In this document: positions 1 to 11,300 of the stretch, piece after piece
Numbering within the stretch: the stretch's first letter is position 1
How the letters are laid out: each line of letters opens with the position of its first letter
Assembly: GCA_003342815.1 (NCBI GenBank)
Contig: PTEX01000012.1
Coordinates: 4,883,209 to 4,947,208 of the forward strand
DNA length: 64,000 nt
Direction: 5' to 3'
DNA from: Eudromia elegans
Taxonomy: Eukaryota > Chordata > Aves > Tinamiformes > Tinamidae
Position numbers and translations under genes: made by a program
The notes under the pieces: model-generated
Database searches by the model: none
What the model was told of the DNA's origin: nothing
The model's input: only the letters and a program-made list of their open reading frames with translations

Positions 1-1112
1 GAGCTCAGACTTGGGGGTCGGTCGCAAGCTGGAAGGTGACACTGAGGGTGTGGGTGGGCTGTGCACCCGCCTCGGTGCAGTCACGTGCAGGGAGTGCACA
101 AAGAATGACACGTTTTTCTCTCTTCTCCTCACTCCATATTCTGGAAAAGCAAGTGTTCGTGTCACGGGTTTCTTTAATCTTTTGGCCCCTTTTCTCCTCC
201 CAAAATATACCAAATTATATAGGAGTTGTTGCTCTTTTTTGTCTGTCCTGCCTTGTTACAGCAGTGAGAGAGAACTTTGATGTGTGAATGCTCAGTGAAT
301 GTACAAAAATGTTATGAATCATTGCATTTATTTCCTCTTCTAGAGTACAAAGATGTTACTCAGCCTACTGCATGCCAAAATACACTATTGCTCACATGTT
401 CAGTGCCGACTTACAGTCTCATCTAATATGAACTGTAGTTCCCATACCAAAAAATGACAATGCTGCTGTTACAAAGAGCTTTGAAGGGGTTTCACCAAGC
501 ATTTCTGTTTCATTTGATAGCTGTGTATGTTAGGAACCGGCTCTTTCCCTTTTTTCTCACGTCAGTGAGGTAAGTGTAGTGAGCGTTGTTTCTGCGCGCG
601 GCGATGAATGAGAAGATTTGTTTGTGTTTCAGATAACATGATGGTGAAATGACTTTGGGTATACGTGCTATTTACAGATAAATTCCAGTGGGAGTCTTCC
701 AAATTAGTAGACTTTTCTGGTAGTCTTGAGTATACTTGGGTAGCAGAGAACAGAGGAACGGTAAATAAGGATCAGACATCATCTTAAATTCTTTGAAATA
801 AAAGCACCGCCTGAGATCTTGAAGTGTTTATTCTCCCATCAGAACACATCCAGGATACACTTCAAAGTCTTGCTCAGTCTCTTACAAAAACAGAATTCCC
901 AGGTGACCCAGATTTTCATCCAAGGAAAGAACAGGCATCTTCTGCCAAGGGGTAGATGGCCTTACTGAAGATGCAGAGGTCCAACTTGTGAGCAAACAGT
1001 AGAGTTGTTTATCCTCTTGCGGCTCGAATGGACATAACATCCCATTGGCCCCAAAGTGATAAATGAATAATAGTGTTTACCACAGGCACCTAAGGAGGAT
1101 GAGACCGGCCTC
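1..1112. other. Non-coding flanking DNA
   Basis: I see no recognisable gene, RNA gene or repeat here. The open frames of up to about 90 codons are short, lack family resemblance and overlap one another in different frames, as expected by chance. The block ends where CR1 similarity begins. Confidence 0.6.
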
Positions 1113-1403
1113 TTTTCAGTGGTGCCACCAATAAGGCAAGAGGAAACGGCCACAAACGGAAACACCAAAAGTCCCACAAGAACTTAAGGAAAAATTTCTT
1201 TCCTGTGAGGGTGACAGAGCCCTGGCACAGGCTGCCCAGAGAGGCTGTGGAGTCTCCTGCTCTGGAGCTCTTCCAGACCCACCTGGATGCCACCCTGTGC
1301 CCCGTGCTCTAGGGGTCCCTGCTGGAGCAGGGGGTTGGACTGGATGGTCTCTGGAGGTCCCTTCCAACCTCAGCCATTCTGTGATTCTATGATTTGATTC
1401 TAT
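1113..1403 (+). mobile_element. CR1 LINE fragment, 3' end, plus orientation
   Basis: This is a 5'-truncated copy of about 290 bp of the chicken repeat 1 (CR1) non-LTR retrotransposon. It holds the end of the reverse-transcriptase ORF (the stretch whose translation reads like WHRLPREAVESPALE), the conserved 3' UTR with the CCCTTCCAACCTCAGCC block near 1358-1376, and a terminal ATTCTATGATT-type octamer near 1381-1403. There is no poly(A) tail, as is usual for CR1. The left part (about 1113-1190) is more diverged, and the exact 5' limit is approximate. Positions 1201-1310 match 24401-24510 with only two differences that I can see, so both copies belong to one subfamily. The copy is dead: it is heavily truncated and lacks the endonuclease and most of the polymerase. 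Confidence 0.93.
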
Positions 1404-4400
1404 ATGCAATAAAAAATAGGGAGAAAAACTTCCATGAGAAAACTAAGAGAAATTAATGTACACATATATTTTTAATGCCTCTGAAATATTAATTTCCTTT
1501 AGAAATTACCTTTCTGATAAGAATCTCAATATCTTAATGTACTCATAGCCTATTAGGATTTTTTTCTTTGTCTCTCTCTTTTTTACATACTCTGATCGCT
1601 TGGTCGGGCAGCATATTGCAGCTCAATGCCAGCCATTTTCCTGCTTTTCACAAAGCAGTCAGCTATTCCATGACATAAACGATTTTAAATGATCCTTATG
1701 CCTGATTATTTGGTTGGTTATTTAAGAGCAATATTGGAAATATTAGACTTCTTCGAGAAAATAAATCATGTACTGCCAGACAGATGGAAGTTTGTCTTGT
1801 CCAAAAATATAAAATATATGACTCATTTTTATCTTTGGTTTTCCACTGTAAAGAAGGGGTGTCAGCTTCCTGTGTAATTTTGATTTGTTTATCCAGCAGT
1901 TTTGTTTGTCCATGCAGTTTTCTCGATGCCAATTGTGGTCTATATTTGGTTTCCATAAAAGGTATGTGTTTTCTTTGAGGCTATCTTTTTTTGCCATTGC
2001 CAAAACCACAAGTGATGCACCATTACTTGGACTTTTGTTCTTAATTTAAACTTGGCACAGTGTCTCCCTCTGGTGTAAAACATGAAATAAAATCCATTCT
2101 GACATGCAAGCTGGGAGGTAGCCCCTTTGTTCGAGATGCAGTAGAGGCTCTGCTGTGCCGGGGGGGGAGCCTTTATGCGTTCCTTGCGCTGGGGAAGAGG
2201 GAGCTGAGGGGCAAGCCTAGGGGTACTTAGCTGAGATCTCAGTATTTACTGGGGTCATCCATCAGTCTTTTCCTTTGGAGGATAATGGTGAGTATGTCCT
2301 CAGAAATGAAGAAGTTAAAAGTCAGGGAAACGGCAGTTTGTTCAGCAGTCAATCACAGAGCAGTAGCAAACCTCTCTTACTATTTTTCCTAATCTGAATG
2401 GTGTTTTATTTGAACAAACTGGAAATATGTGCATGATTCCAATTATTGAAACCTACTGCATGTAGATCTGCCCAGTAGCAGTGGTATCAGTGAGTTCTGA
2501 TATCAAATACCTACCAGACTAAGATAACTGCTCTTAAGGGGCTTTCCTTTTTACACCTTTTCTCTTCCTGCTTTTTTTCTTCCTCACTTCTCTCTTTCTT
2601 TTCTTCCTTTCTTCTACAAGCAAACTTGAGACGCCTCAGTCACCCTCCCTTCTCTTCCTTGCTTTCATTTGATCCTTTTGTCCTGGGAGAAGTAGCAGCA
2701 AGTTCCAGGCGGCAGAGAGCAGGGCTAAAACATTTACCTTACTTGTCCTGAGTACTAGTACCAAGTGTTATTATTCTAATGTTGGGATATACAGAATAAA
2801 TATACAGTAATATAAATTAGTTTTCAAAAAAGGTTACGCAACTACTTTGTGACTCTGTTTGTTCAGGATCGCCGTGTTCATTGCAGAAATCACATACAAG
2901 CCACAATTGCCAAGCATGGCTTCTTAAAGTGTTCCCTTTTCTGACATATCTGTTTCCCTAAAGTTCCTATATATGACCTAAATAGATTTGCAATAGCCAT
3001 GTTATATCACTAGGCATTTTCATCATCACTTGCAAGAATAAGAAAACTGAATTTTGCTTAGCAAGGATCTATTAAAAGAATAAAGAAGATAAGTCGTTAA
3101 GCGCAAGTCAGATGATGTTGAAGTCAAGTGAACCCTTTAGATAATAGATGGCTGCTTTGTGGCTCTTGGGTTGCTTGATTTTTCTTAATCCCATCCAGGA
3201 TGTTCCTTAGCCATTTAGAATGAACTTTTTGTTTGTGTGCTGAGAAGCAGAAGTGCAGCTGTGATGGCCTCGGACATAGATCCTTTTTTCCCTGAGACAC
3301 ATTCCTTTCTCCTTGCCTGCATCCCTGGGCTTGGGTCCAAAAATAACTGGGTTGTGTTTATGTTGTGTCCTCCTTTGCCTGAGCCTTCTTTAGGGTCCTG
3401 TCATGCTCAGCCCTCACACTATGTCACATTCATTATGGTGACTCCTTTATTCCCCTTTCCCCAGACTTCATCGTGAGAACTGTGCCACATTACTTTGTGC
3501 TGAGCGCATGAAACATATTTTGTTAGAAAAAGGACAGACACGCAGTTCCAGAGATGCCATGGGATTAAAATGTCTTCCTTGGCCCAAATTCTTAATGTTT
3601 TGGGTAATTTTAGCCTCAGCTTGATTTTCTGTCAATCAGAATCTCTGTAAGATCTGGGAGATCAAATGGTGGGCTGTCATCTGAGACTGTTGTTTATGGT
3701 TGTTTCATTCCATTTTCCATTCATTCAGTTGGATGTCACAGTCCTTTGGTTGAGTATTCTTCATCTTAAGTCACTCTCAACATGAAGTGTATGTGGATAA
3801 TACAGGATCTTTTTGCTGGACCTACAGTTTACTGAATAGAAATCTATGGGTGATTCCATTCTCAGGTGCACTTGAAAACATTCTTAAAATCTTTGTCCTG
3901 ACTTTGGGAGATAATTTCTGACAGGAGTGTGCAAAATTTTCTGATCAGTGGGCTAGGATATGATTTGTGCTGATGTATCTTGTTGCAAAAAGTACAGTCA
4001 TTTTCATAGAAGCTTATGGGTTTTTTCTTTTTATGCAGTTTAATTTTTTACTACTGTGAAAATGGAATGTTTTATATATGCAAAACTGGTGAAAACAAAA
4101 TTGCAGAAAAGTCTCAGAAGAAATGTATATAATTTGCACAGCCCTACAAGAGAACAAGAGAATAATTATGTGCTGGTGGTTAACTTAATTGTTCGATCCT
4201 TTCCTCAGCTTTCCCATTTACTCCCCTTTCCCATTCCCTTCCTTTCCCTTTTGATCAAATAAAAAAACTACTGAGAAACATTAAAATCTAAGTCTCTCTA
4301 GAGCACAGAATCACTTTTTGCCATTAAATCATGAAAACCGATGATATGTTGAAGGGATAAGGGAATCTCCCTGATCTCTGATGGATCCCCGCCATGTCGT

Positions 4401-7400
4401 GAGGCTGCAAGTATCCTTTCCCGAGCTGACATGTATCGATTTCTTTAATTTTTTCTAAGTGAAAAATATTGCTGATCTGATTGCAGTAAATAGCTACAAA
4501 AGAATTACACAGTGAAGGCTGCTCATAAACAAGTTGTCCACCACGTCTTCCATCAGGCAGCATGAACAGTGCATTATCCTATCTACATATTCTGGGTGTT
4601 TTGTCAGCAACATATAAACACAGCCAGATGCAGCTTAATGACCTAAGCCTTGTCTTTATTAGTTAGGAAAGAAAAGTATTTCCTCCAGCCTCTTGCTGGT
4701 GATATATCACCAAACACAGGAGTGATTTCGGTGTAGGGGAGGAAGAACATCTGAAGCTGAAGTATCAGTCTTTCCTGCTGCAGTCTGTACTGCCAAGGCT
4801 AGTCCCCATGAACCACAGAGCAAACAGGGCCTCAAGCCACTGGCCGTTTATCCCGAGCACCATCCTATATAAGCTGCTGAATAATATTCTGCTGTGGAGC
4901 ACCAGGCTGTAAGGAGCTTCCCTTCCTAGCTACCAACTTCTTGTAAATACGATGCTTATTAAACTGTTTTTTGATAATGTTAAGGAAGATGGAAATGAAC
5001 AGAGTTGGACCAACCTTCTGTGCTTCCAGCTGAAGGTCCTGCCAGGCCTGCTGACAGCCTTAGCAGGTGTTTGTGAGGTGGAGCATCAGGCACAGAGCCA
5101 CAAGCCTTCAGACGCAGGGTAGAAAATAATAGCAATTTCCTATCTCCTAGACCTATCCTTTACCCGTGCGCTTATATATACCTGTGAGGGCCAGTTTTAG
5201 CCAGTGTTGTTTGATTTCAACTCAAGCAATATTCAGGAGTTACTGTAACACCCTTTGATACATGATCGCCGCGCAGAGCCCTCTGCATCTTTGCATACAC
5301 GAGTACACATGTTTTTGTTATTTTCCTGTGCATGGAGTAGCACAATTTGCCAGGAAATTCCCAGCTGAGAAATGACTTCAGGCTTCAGATCGTTCTTCTG
5401 ATCTTACTTGAATCTCGTGAATTTTAAACCTACAGGAGATGCATTCTGATACAGCTGAGGGCACAGAAGTAATTACAGGTTTGCTTTGCTTTGGACAGAC
5501 TTATTTCTCTGGAGGTTGCGTTCCTCAACGTGGAAAATAAGAACCAACTAAAAATCAGGTGTCAGAAATGGTTTTGCACAGTCACTTCTACAGTGAACAG
5601 AGCACCGGAGCCTTCTGGGCTCCCGAACTTTGCTAGCGCCATAAGGGTTCTGCTGTAAGACCAGGAGAGAAGGCACTTAGCTTTTACAACCACTCTTTTC
5701 ATGAAGCTAAGTGCAGACATTGTAGATTATGCTCAAGTGTTTTAGGAGAGCTGTGGTTTTTGTTAGGGGGGCAAATACTGGATTTCTGCCCTGGTTGTGT
5801 ATCCATTTTTGGTCTTGTAATGATCAAAAAAAAAGAAGAAAAAAAGGGCCATTCCAGAGAACCCTGCGTATTTTTCATTCTGAGACAGCTGTTTGAAAAC
5901 CCAGGGTGATGTGTTTTACACATAAGTAGGTATATTTTAATCAAGAACTACGATATCCTCAAGTGCACTTCCAACAATGCTAGACATACATGCATACATA
6001 CAAAGACTTAATGTGGCTTTTTTTGAGAGCAATGGGACCATCACTTGGAAATTTAGGATCCTTTTGACTCATTCATGGATAATAATTCCATTATAATACA
6101 TTAAAGAGAGAGCCTTGATATAAAATACATCTTCCCTGAGGTAACTGTGCTGGGAGCACAGGTGTTTGGGCAAGTGAACAGGCAGGAGGGGAGCTGTCCT
6201 CAAGGATGAATTTCTCTTTTCCTTAGAAAGAAAGCTGCAGTCCTGCAGTCGCATCCCTGCTCCGGGGTGGGCATGTAGCATCAACCTGCTCGGTGGTGCC
6301 TGCTGCTGCTTGGGAGGATTAACGCGGCAGCACCCACTTACAGCACACTCCAAAGCATTTGCTGGTTATCGAATGTCCGTAGCAGCCCTACAGCTGCTGG
6401 GGGGAGGTGGCAAAACTGTCCCGATGTCGTTAACACTAGTTCCTTTATTTGATGGAAACAGCCCTGGCTGCCGAGGCAGAGCCTTGGCCATGAGGCCTGC
6501 GCTTGCAGCGTGCTTAAAGCACTCCTGGATTAAATGCTATGGAGGCTGCAGGGAGGAGAAGTGTGGGCATATCGAGGCAATTAAAACCCTTTTTTTCTCC
6601 TGATGCTCTGGGGCAGTGGTGCTGTTGGCAATTTTATTCCTCTAATGCACTTCGCTTCTTAAGCAGGATGCACATTACATATTAAACAGCAGACTCCCTA
6701 AAATTACCTTGTGAAAGAGTTTCATATAAGTATACTCATGAGTAATATGTATTATTCTCTGCACGTTGAACAGTGCTGGTATTAAACTTTCTCAGTGGTA
6801 CTGCAAGAACTATAAAGGGATGTTGGTTTTCTGAACTTTTCCTTTCATCTAAAAGCTCCAATGAATTCACAGTGCATTTCCTTATTAACAAAAGAAAGAC
6901 ATGACGTACTTCATCCAGCAAGTCAGCAAGCCCTAGCCCCCGGAAGAAGGACATCAGATACAAATCTAATAATAGAACATTTATTATTACTTAAGAAGCA
7001 AGAGTAGCCTACTCCTATTGTAAATTATGTATGGGAATTAAAAAAATTCCTAGGTGACTAGGGGGTTCAGATCCAATTAGGAGTCCGAACTGTTGAGGTG
7101 GTTTGAATATCTCATCATAAATGAAGTACAGAAGAGAGTGATGAACTTGTGGTTAAGATCATGAAATAAGCTGCAGGAGGCTTTGAAATTTCTGGCTCTA
7201 CTGTAAGGTGTCGTGTTGGATTTCAGAGGAGCAGTGTTCTTCTGCGCTTCACGTTCCCCATCTCTACAGTGAGAATGATGCTCTAGAGAGAGGTAATGAT
7301 AAATTAATTGTTTTTTAAAAACAGTTCCTGTGCTGACTATGATAGAAAAAAAATTAGAGGCTCTAACAGAAAGTACAGTGCAATAATATCTCATTATCTC

Positions 7401-7435
7401 TCTTTTAAAAATAAGTCTTGACATAATGCTGCTGT
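1404..7435. other. Non-coding flanking DNA
   Basis: This is AT-rich intergenic-type sequence. It holds a pyrimidine-rich tract at about 2548-2680 (listed separately), a G run near 2160-2168 and a second pyrimidine-rich patch near 4200-4252. Short frames occur on both strands, but none has recognisable domains, a convincing coding composition or plausible splice structure. I see no RNA gene. Confidence 0.55.
2548..2680 (+). repeat. Polypyrimidine-rich low-complexity tract
   Basis: An extended C/T-rich stretch is dominated by TTCC, CTTT and TCTC words, with only scattered purines. It is low-complexity sequence that could adopt non-B DNA or simply represent an old degenerate simple repeat. It lacks a clean repeating unit. 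Confidence 0.6.
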
Positions 7436-7720
7436 ATGTTGGCTTTAATTTAATTTTTCAGAAATCTCTTTGGCACACGGAGAATGTTTGATTGCCAAGA
7501 GCAATCAATTTATCGAGAAGTGAATGGCTTCCAGAGCTGTGAATATTAAATGATGTGTCTTAAGCTTTTTCTGTAAAAACATATTGGTGGTTACAAATGC
7601 GTGAATTCCGACTGCTGCAATCATTCCTTCAAATAATTACTTAGTAATGTAAAACTCCTCTGCGTTATTTCTTTTACTCCTTGAAAGCCAAATCCAGTTC
7701 TTATTAATTGGAATGTTAGT
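7436..7720. promoter_or_regulatory. Candidate conserved non-coding element (unproven)
   Basis: This AT-rich stretch has no usable reading frame and a high density of homeodomain-like and paired-site-like words: TTTAATTTAATT near 7445, an inverted GATTG...CAATC pair at 7489-7508, ATCAATTTATCG just after it, and AATAATTACTTAG near 7632. Such composition is typical of vertebrate developmental enhancers, and the NAV3 locus is developmentally regulated, but conservation cannot be read from one sequence. The call is inference only. Confidence 0.25.
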
Positions 7721-7854
7721 GCAAGTATTTCCAACAACTTAGATGGGGGTCACTAAGAACCCTAAATTCAGAACTTTTCTAAATTGCAAATGTGAAATCA
7801 CAGATTGTATTTAACTGTTTGCTAAAAACTGATGAAATGTGTGAAACTTCCAGG

Positions 7855-8375
7855 AGTCCCTACAGGCCAGATCCTCACGATTACCTGGGTGTTCTGCTTC
7901 CCTCCTCGTGGTGGCAATCACACATCCTAGTGTTTTTGAGAATTCAGATTTAATGGATTTGCAGGTCAAGCCTCTCTCTTCCAAGTAGTCTAACCATAGG
8001 AATAAGAATTCACCGAGTTTCTCTTTGAGGGAGAGTCTGGAGGCACTTTTGGAAATGCCCTTAGGCTCACATCAGCATATTAGGCAACTTAAGCCTTTAA
8101 AAACTGGCCACAAATGACTTCAAAACTAGGATAGAACTGGACGCTCAGAGTTACTGGGCTTACTCACACCTACTGATGTCAACAGGAGCTAGGTGGTTAG
8201 GTGCAGATTAGGTGCAGATATGGTCTTGGGGATGTCAGTGCTTTATGGGCCAGAGTCTGTGTCAATGTTCCTGTGCATCAGTGTCTCCTCAGGATCTTGC
8301 CCTAGGAACCTACATGCTTCCTCCCGTTGGTTTTCAATGGATTCTTATGGGCCAAATTCTATGCAATGTCCATGA
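7855..8375. repeat. Possible decayed ancient amniote interspersed repeat
   Basis: Several phrases resemble old repeat families that are common in turtle and crocodilian genomes: CAGGCCAGATCCTCA near 7864, TTAGGCAACTTAAGCC near 8080 followed by TTTAAAAACTGGCC, GTCAACAGGAGCTAGGTGG near 8178, and ATGGGCCAAATTCTATGCA near 8347. The element is too degraded for me to name a family or fix its ends, and more than one element may be involved. An imperfect 13-bp tandem (TTAGGTGCAGAT-type) sits at about 8196-8220. Open frames across it look spurious. Confidence 0.3.
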
Positions 8376-8379
8376 GTGG

Positions 8380-11300
8380 AAATGTAGTGGGAAGATGGTG
8401 CCAAAGCACATCTGCAACCTTTATCTAGTAGTTGTTCTGTGGTCTGCCTCAGAGAAATGAACTATTCAGGAAAACAAGTTACGTACGCAAGGTGTTGCAA
8501 GGGGACTGACTGTGGCAACATCAAGAAGTTCTACGTGAGTTCCTTTGCTCTGCCAGGTCTGGTAGTGGAGTGACTCTAAGAGGAATGCACCTGTTGCTCA
8601 TTTGTGGGATAGCCCAGGTACGGGCTGAGTGCTGGCTCTAAGGAAAGGAGGTGGCACCACTGCTGTGCTACGGCATCTGGTGCAACGGCAGCACCGAGGG
8701 GGCGTTCACAAGCCAAAACACTCCATGTCTGTGGAATCAAAGATTCCTCCTGAAAAGCTGGAAACGTGATCCACGGAGGAAACCATTAGTAAGACATTAA
8801 GGAAAAATATTAGGTGTTCGGAACAAAGATCCTTCTATTTCAGGAACCAGAAAGTCCTTACAAATCACAAGAAAGGAGCCAAAATCAAAAGTCCTAGTAA
8901 GAAATAAGGAAATGATACTGCTCCAGAATTTCTTACTAAGGAAAAAGTTGATGAAAGATGAAATCCTGTCTTGCAAAATATAATAGAAATCCATGTAGAG
9001 GGCCCTGATTCCACATACATTTATGCATATGCTTAACTTAATGCATGTGAAGAGTCCCAATGGGTTTAATGGATTTGCAAGTGGGCTTTTAAGCTGCTGG
9101 AGTATACATGTTTGAACTATGGGGTGCAAGTAATTCCTATTCTTGGAAAAGAGCTAATAAAAGCAGTATCAAAGAATACTCTAGAGAATCACTGGTAGTG
9201 TGTATGTGAATGAGAGCATGAAGACTGACTTGTAGGATAAGGATATGGAAAAGAAAATGATGTGGCACTCCAGTATCTCTGTGTAAACTCCATTTATATG
9301 TGAAGCGTTTTGTTTCCATTGGCTCTTTGCAAAACCTTGCTTTGCTTAAGATAGGTTTTTAAGTGTATTTATTTTGGTTTAAAGGACAGTAGTTGAAAGA
9401 GGGGGGAAAACATAATTACTATTTCTTTTTTGCTTAACATTTTAAGTGTACAAAACAAAAACCATAATTATTTAGTTGGCTAATCACATGTTTTCTCTGG
9501 ATCATTGTTGTTATCAGTGGACGATAATTTTTGTCATAGATGCTCTGTCTGGAGAGATTTAGTCTAGTTTGGTAGTGATAGGGCACATGGAAAACTTCGA
9601 ATTACAGAACTACTTAAGAGCACGTTTTCTTGCTTAAAGATTTCCCAGGTTATTTCCAAACTCTGTGGAATGGCAAGTGATGCTCAGTATGATTTAAAGT
9701 ATCTGTTGTTCAGAGAACTTTACATTTTATTTACTGTCATGGAAAGTGTTTAATTGTTGCAGCTGAGAAATTTTCCTTCCATCGGTTAAGGGTTCTTGAG
9801 CTCTCTGGTCCTACATGCTGTCAGGGTCTTAAACATGAATTCTTCAGAATTAGGACCATTATAGTGAACTTAACTGCAACGAGACGTTTTTTGAAAACTC
9901 AGGAGAGGACAAACACAGAGCAGAGCAGTTAGAAGTAGTGGGCCTGTAAATGATGAAGTTAGTGATAAAGTAAAATCCCATAACAAGCGAAGGAAAAATA
10001 AACATTATGGGTATAAGAAAGAAAGATATAGCCAAGAAGTGGCACCCCACAGTAGCACAAGCTTATTTTCATCTGGCTCCCTTCATGCCGTTCTAGTATT
10101 ATTTTTTTATGTAATCAAGCATGCTAGTTTCCACAGGAAAGTGTGTGTTGGTGTTGGGAGTTCAGTAGGAAAGGGGGCTCCAGGAAATCCCTTTCTTAAA
10201 AATGGGTCTGTGGTGTGACCGCAGCTGAAAAGCGACGTTACGGATTGTTTGGCTGGAAAATGAGCTCGCCTTCAATAAGCAGTAAAAAAACTCAATTAAG
10301 AATACAGGGAAAGGATGGAGATTTGGTTGCATCTGGATTTGTTAGTGATCTCAGGTGATCCTACAATGCAAGAGCATGAGAACTGTGAACCTGCCCCATC
10401 CCTCAGCTATTAGGGTAGATTTTCTGGGCTAAGAACAAGAGAACTACCCCAAGGGTCTCTGCACCTCTTATTTCTTATATTGAGGACCAAATATATTGAG
10501 GACCTGAGAAACAGGACTAAGCTAAAGCTCTTATGCTGGACGTCTTTCTTACACTGGACTGACCTCTGTGCTAGAGTGTATTTTGCCCTAAATATCTATT
10601 TGGGAATGAGCAGCTTTTATTTCTTCAAGTAAGAACAAAATTGCGTCCGATTTGTTGAAACCCAATAAAAGCATGCAAAACCACCCCGTTCTGTTTGTTT
10701 TGGGTTTTGAAGAAAGCCTGCCTCCCAGTTGGGTTCATACTGCAGTTTCTTTTATGAGGACTTTTTGCATTTGGGGGAAGCAAGAGGGATGTGGCGGGGC
10801 AGATGACCATGCTAATTCGGAGGCAGCTCTGTTCTGAAAAGAGTCGCGAGTTCCCTTTTCCATAATTAGCCCAGTTTCTAAACTGCTGACGGGGCTGCGC
10901 TGCTGCTCGTTACGAATCAAAGCTGGACACGGACTAAGCTTGGTGGAGCTCTTGCCAGGAAGGTTTTGAAAGCAGAACTATATTTTGCGTTCGAATGTTA
11001 TATTTTTATCTTAATTTTCTGTCTCTTTTGACTGCTATTACGAGATTAAAGCTAGATGGATAAAGTCATTTGAGAAGCTGGGTTGAAGTTAAATTGCCTG
11101 AGTCAGTTCAAACGACCAGAAACAAAGCTGCATTCTTCCTGGGTTTTGAGGATTACTGCTGATGGCTGAAACGGTCCTTTGTGACATCCGAGTTAGGCAG
11201 TGTTACATGATAGCACTCAGTCTTGCCTCTCCTCGTTTGACTGGAGCGCTCCTCTGTCCTCCCAGCTGTTACTACCATCCATTCCTATTTTCACTTTGGC

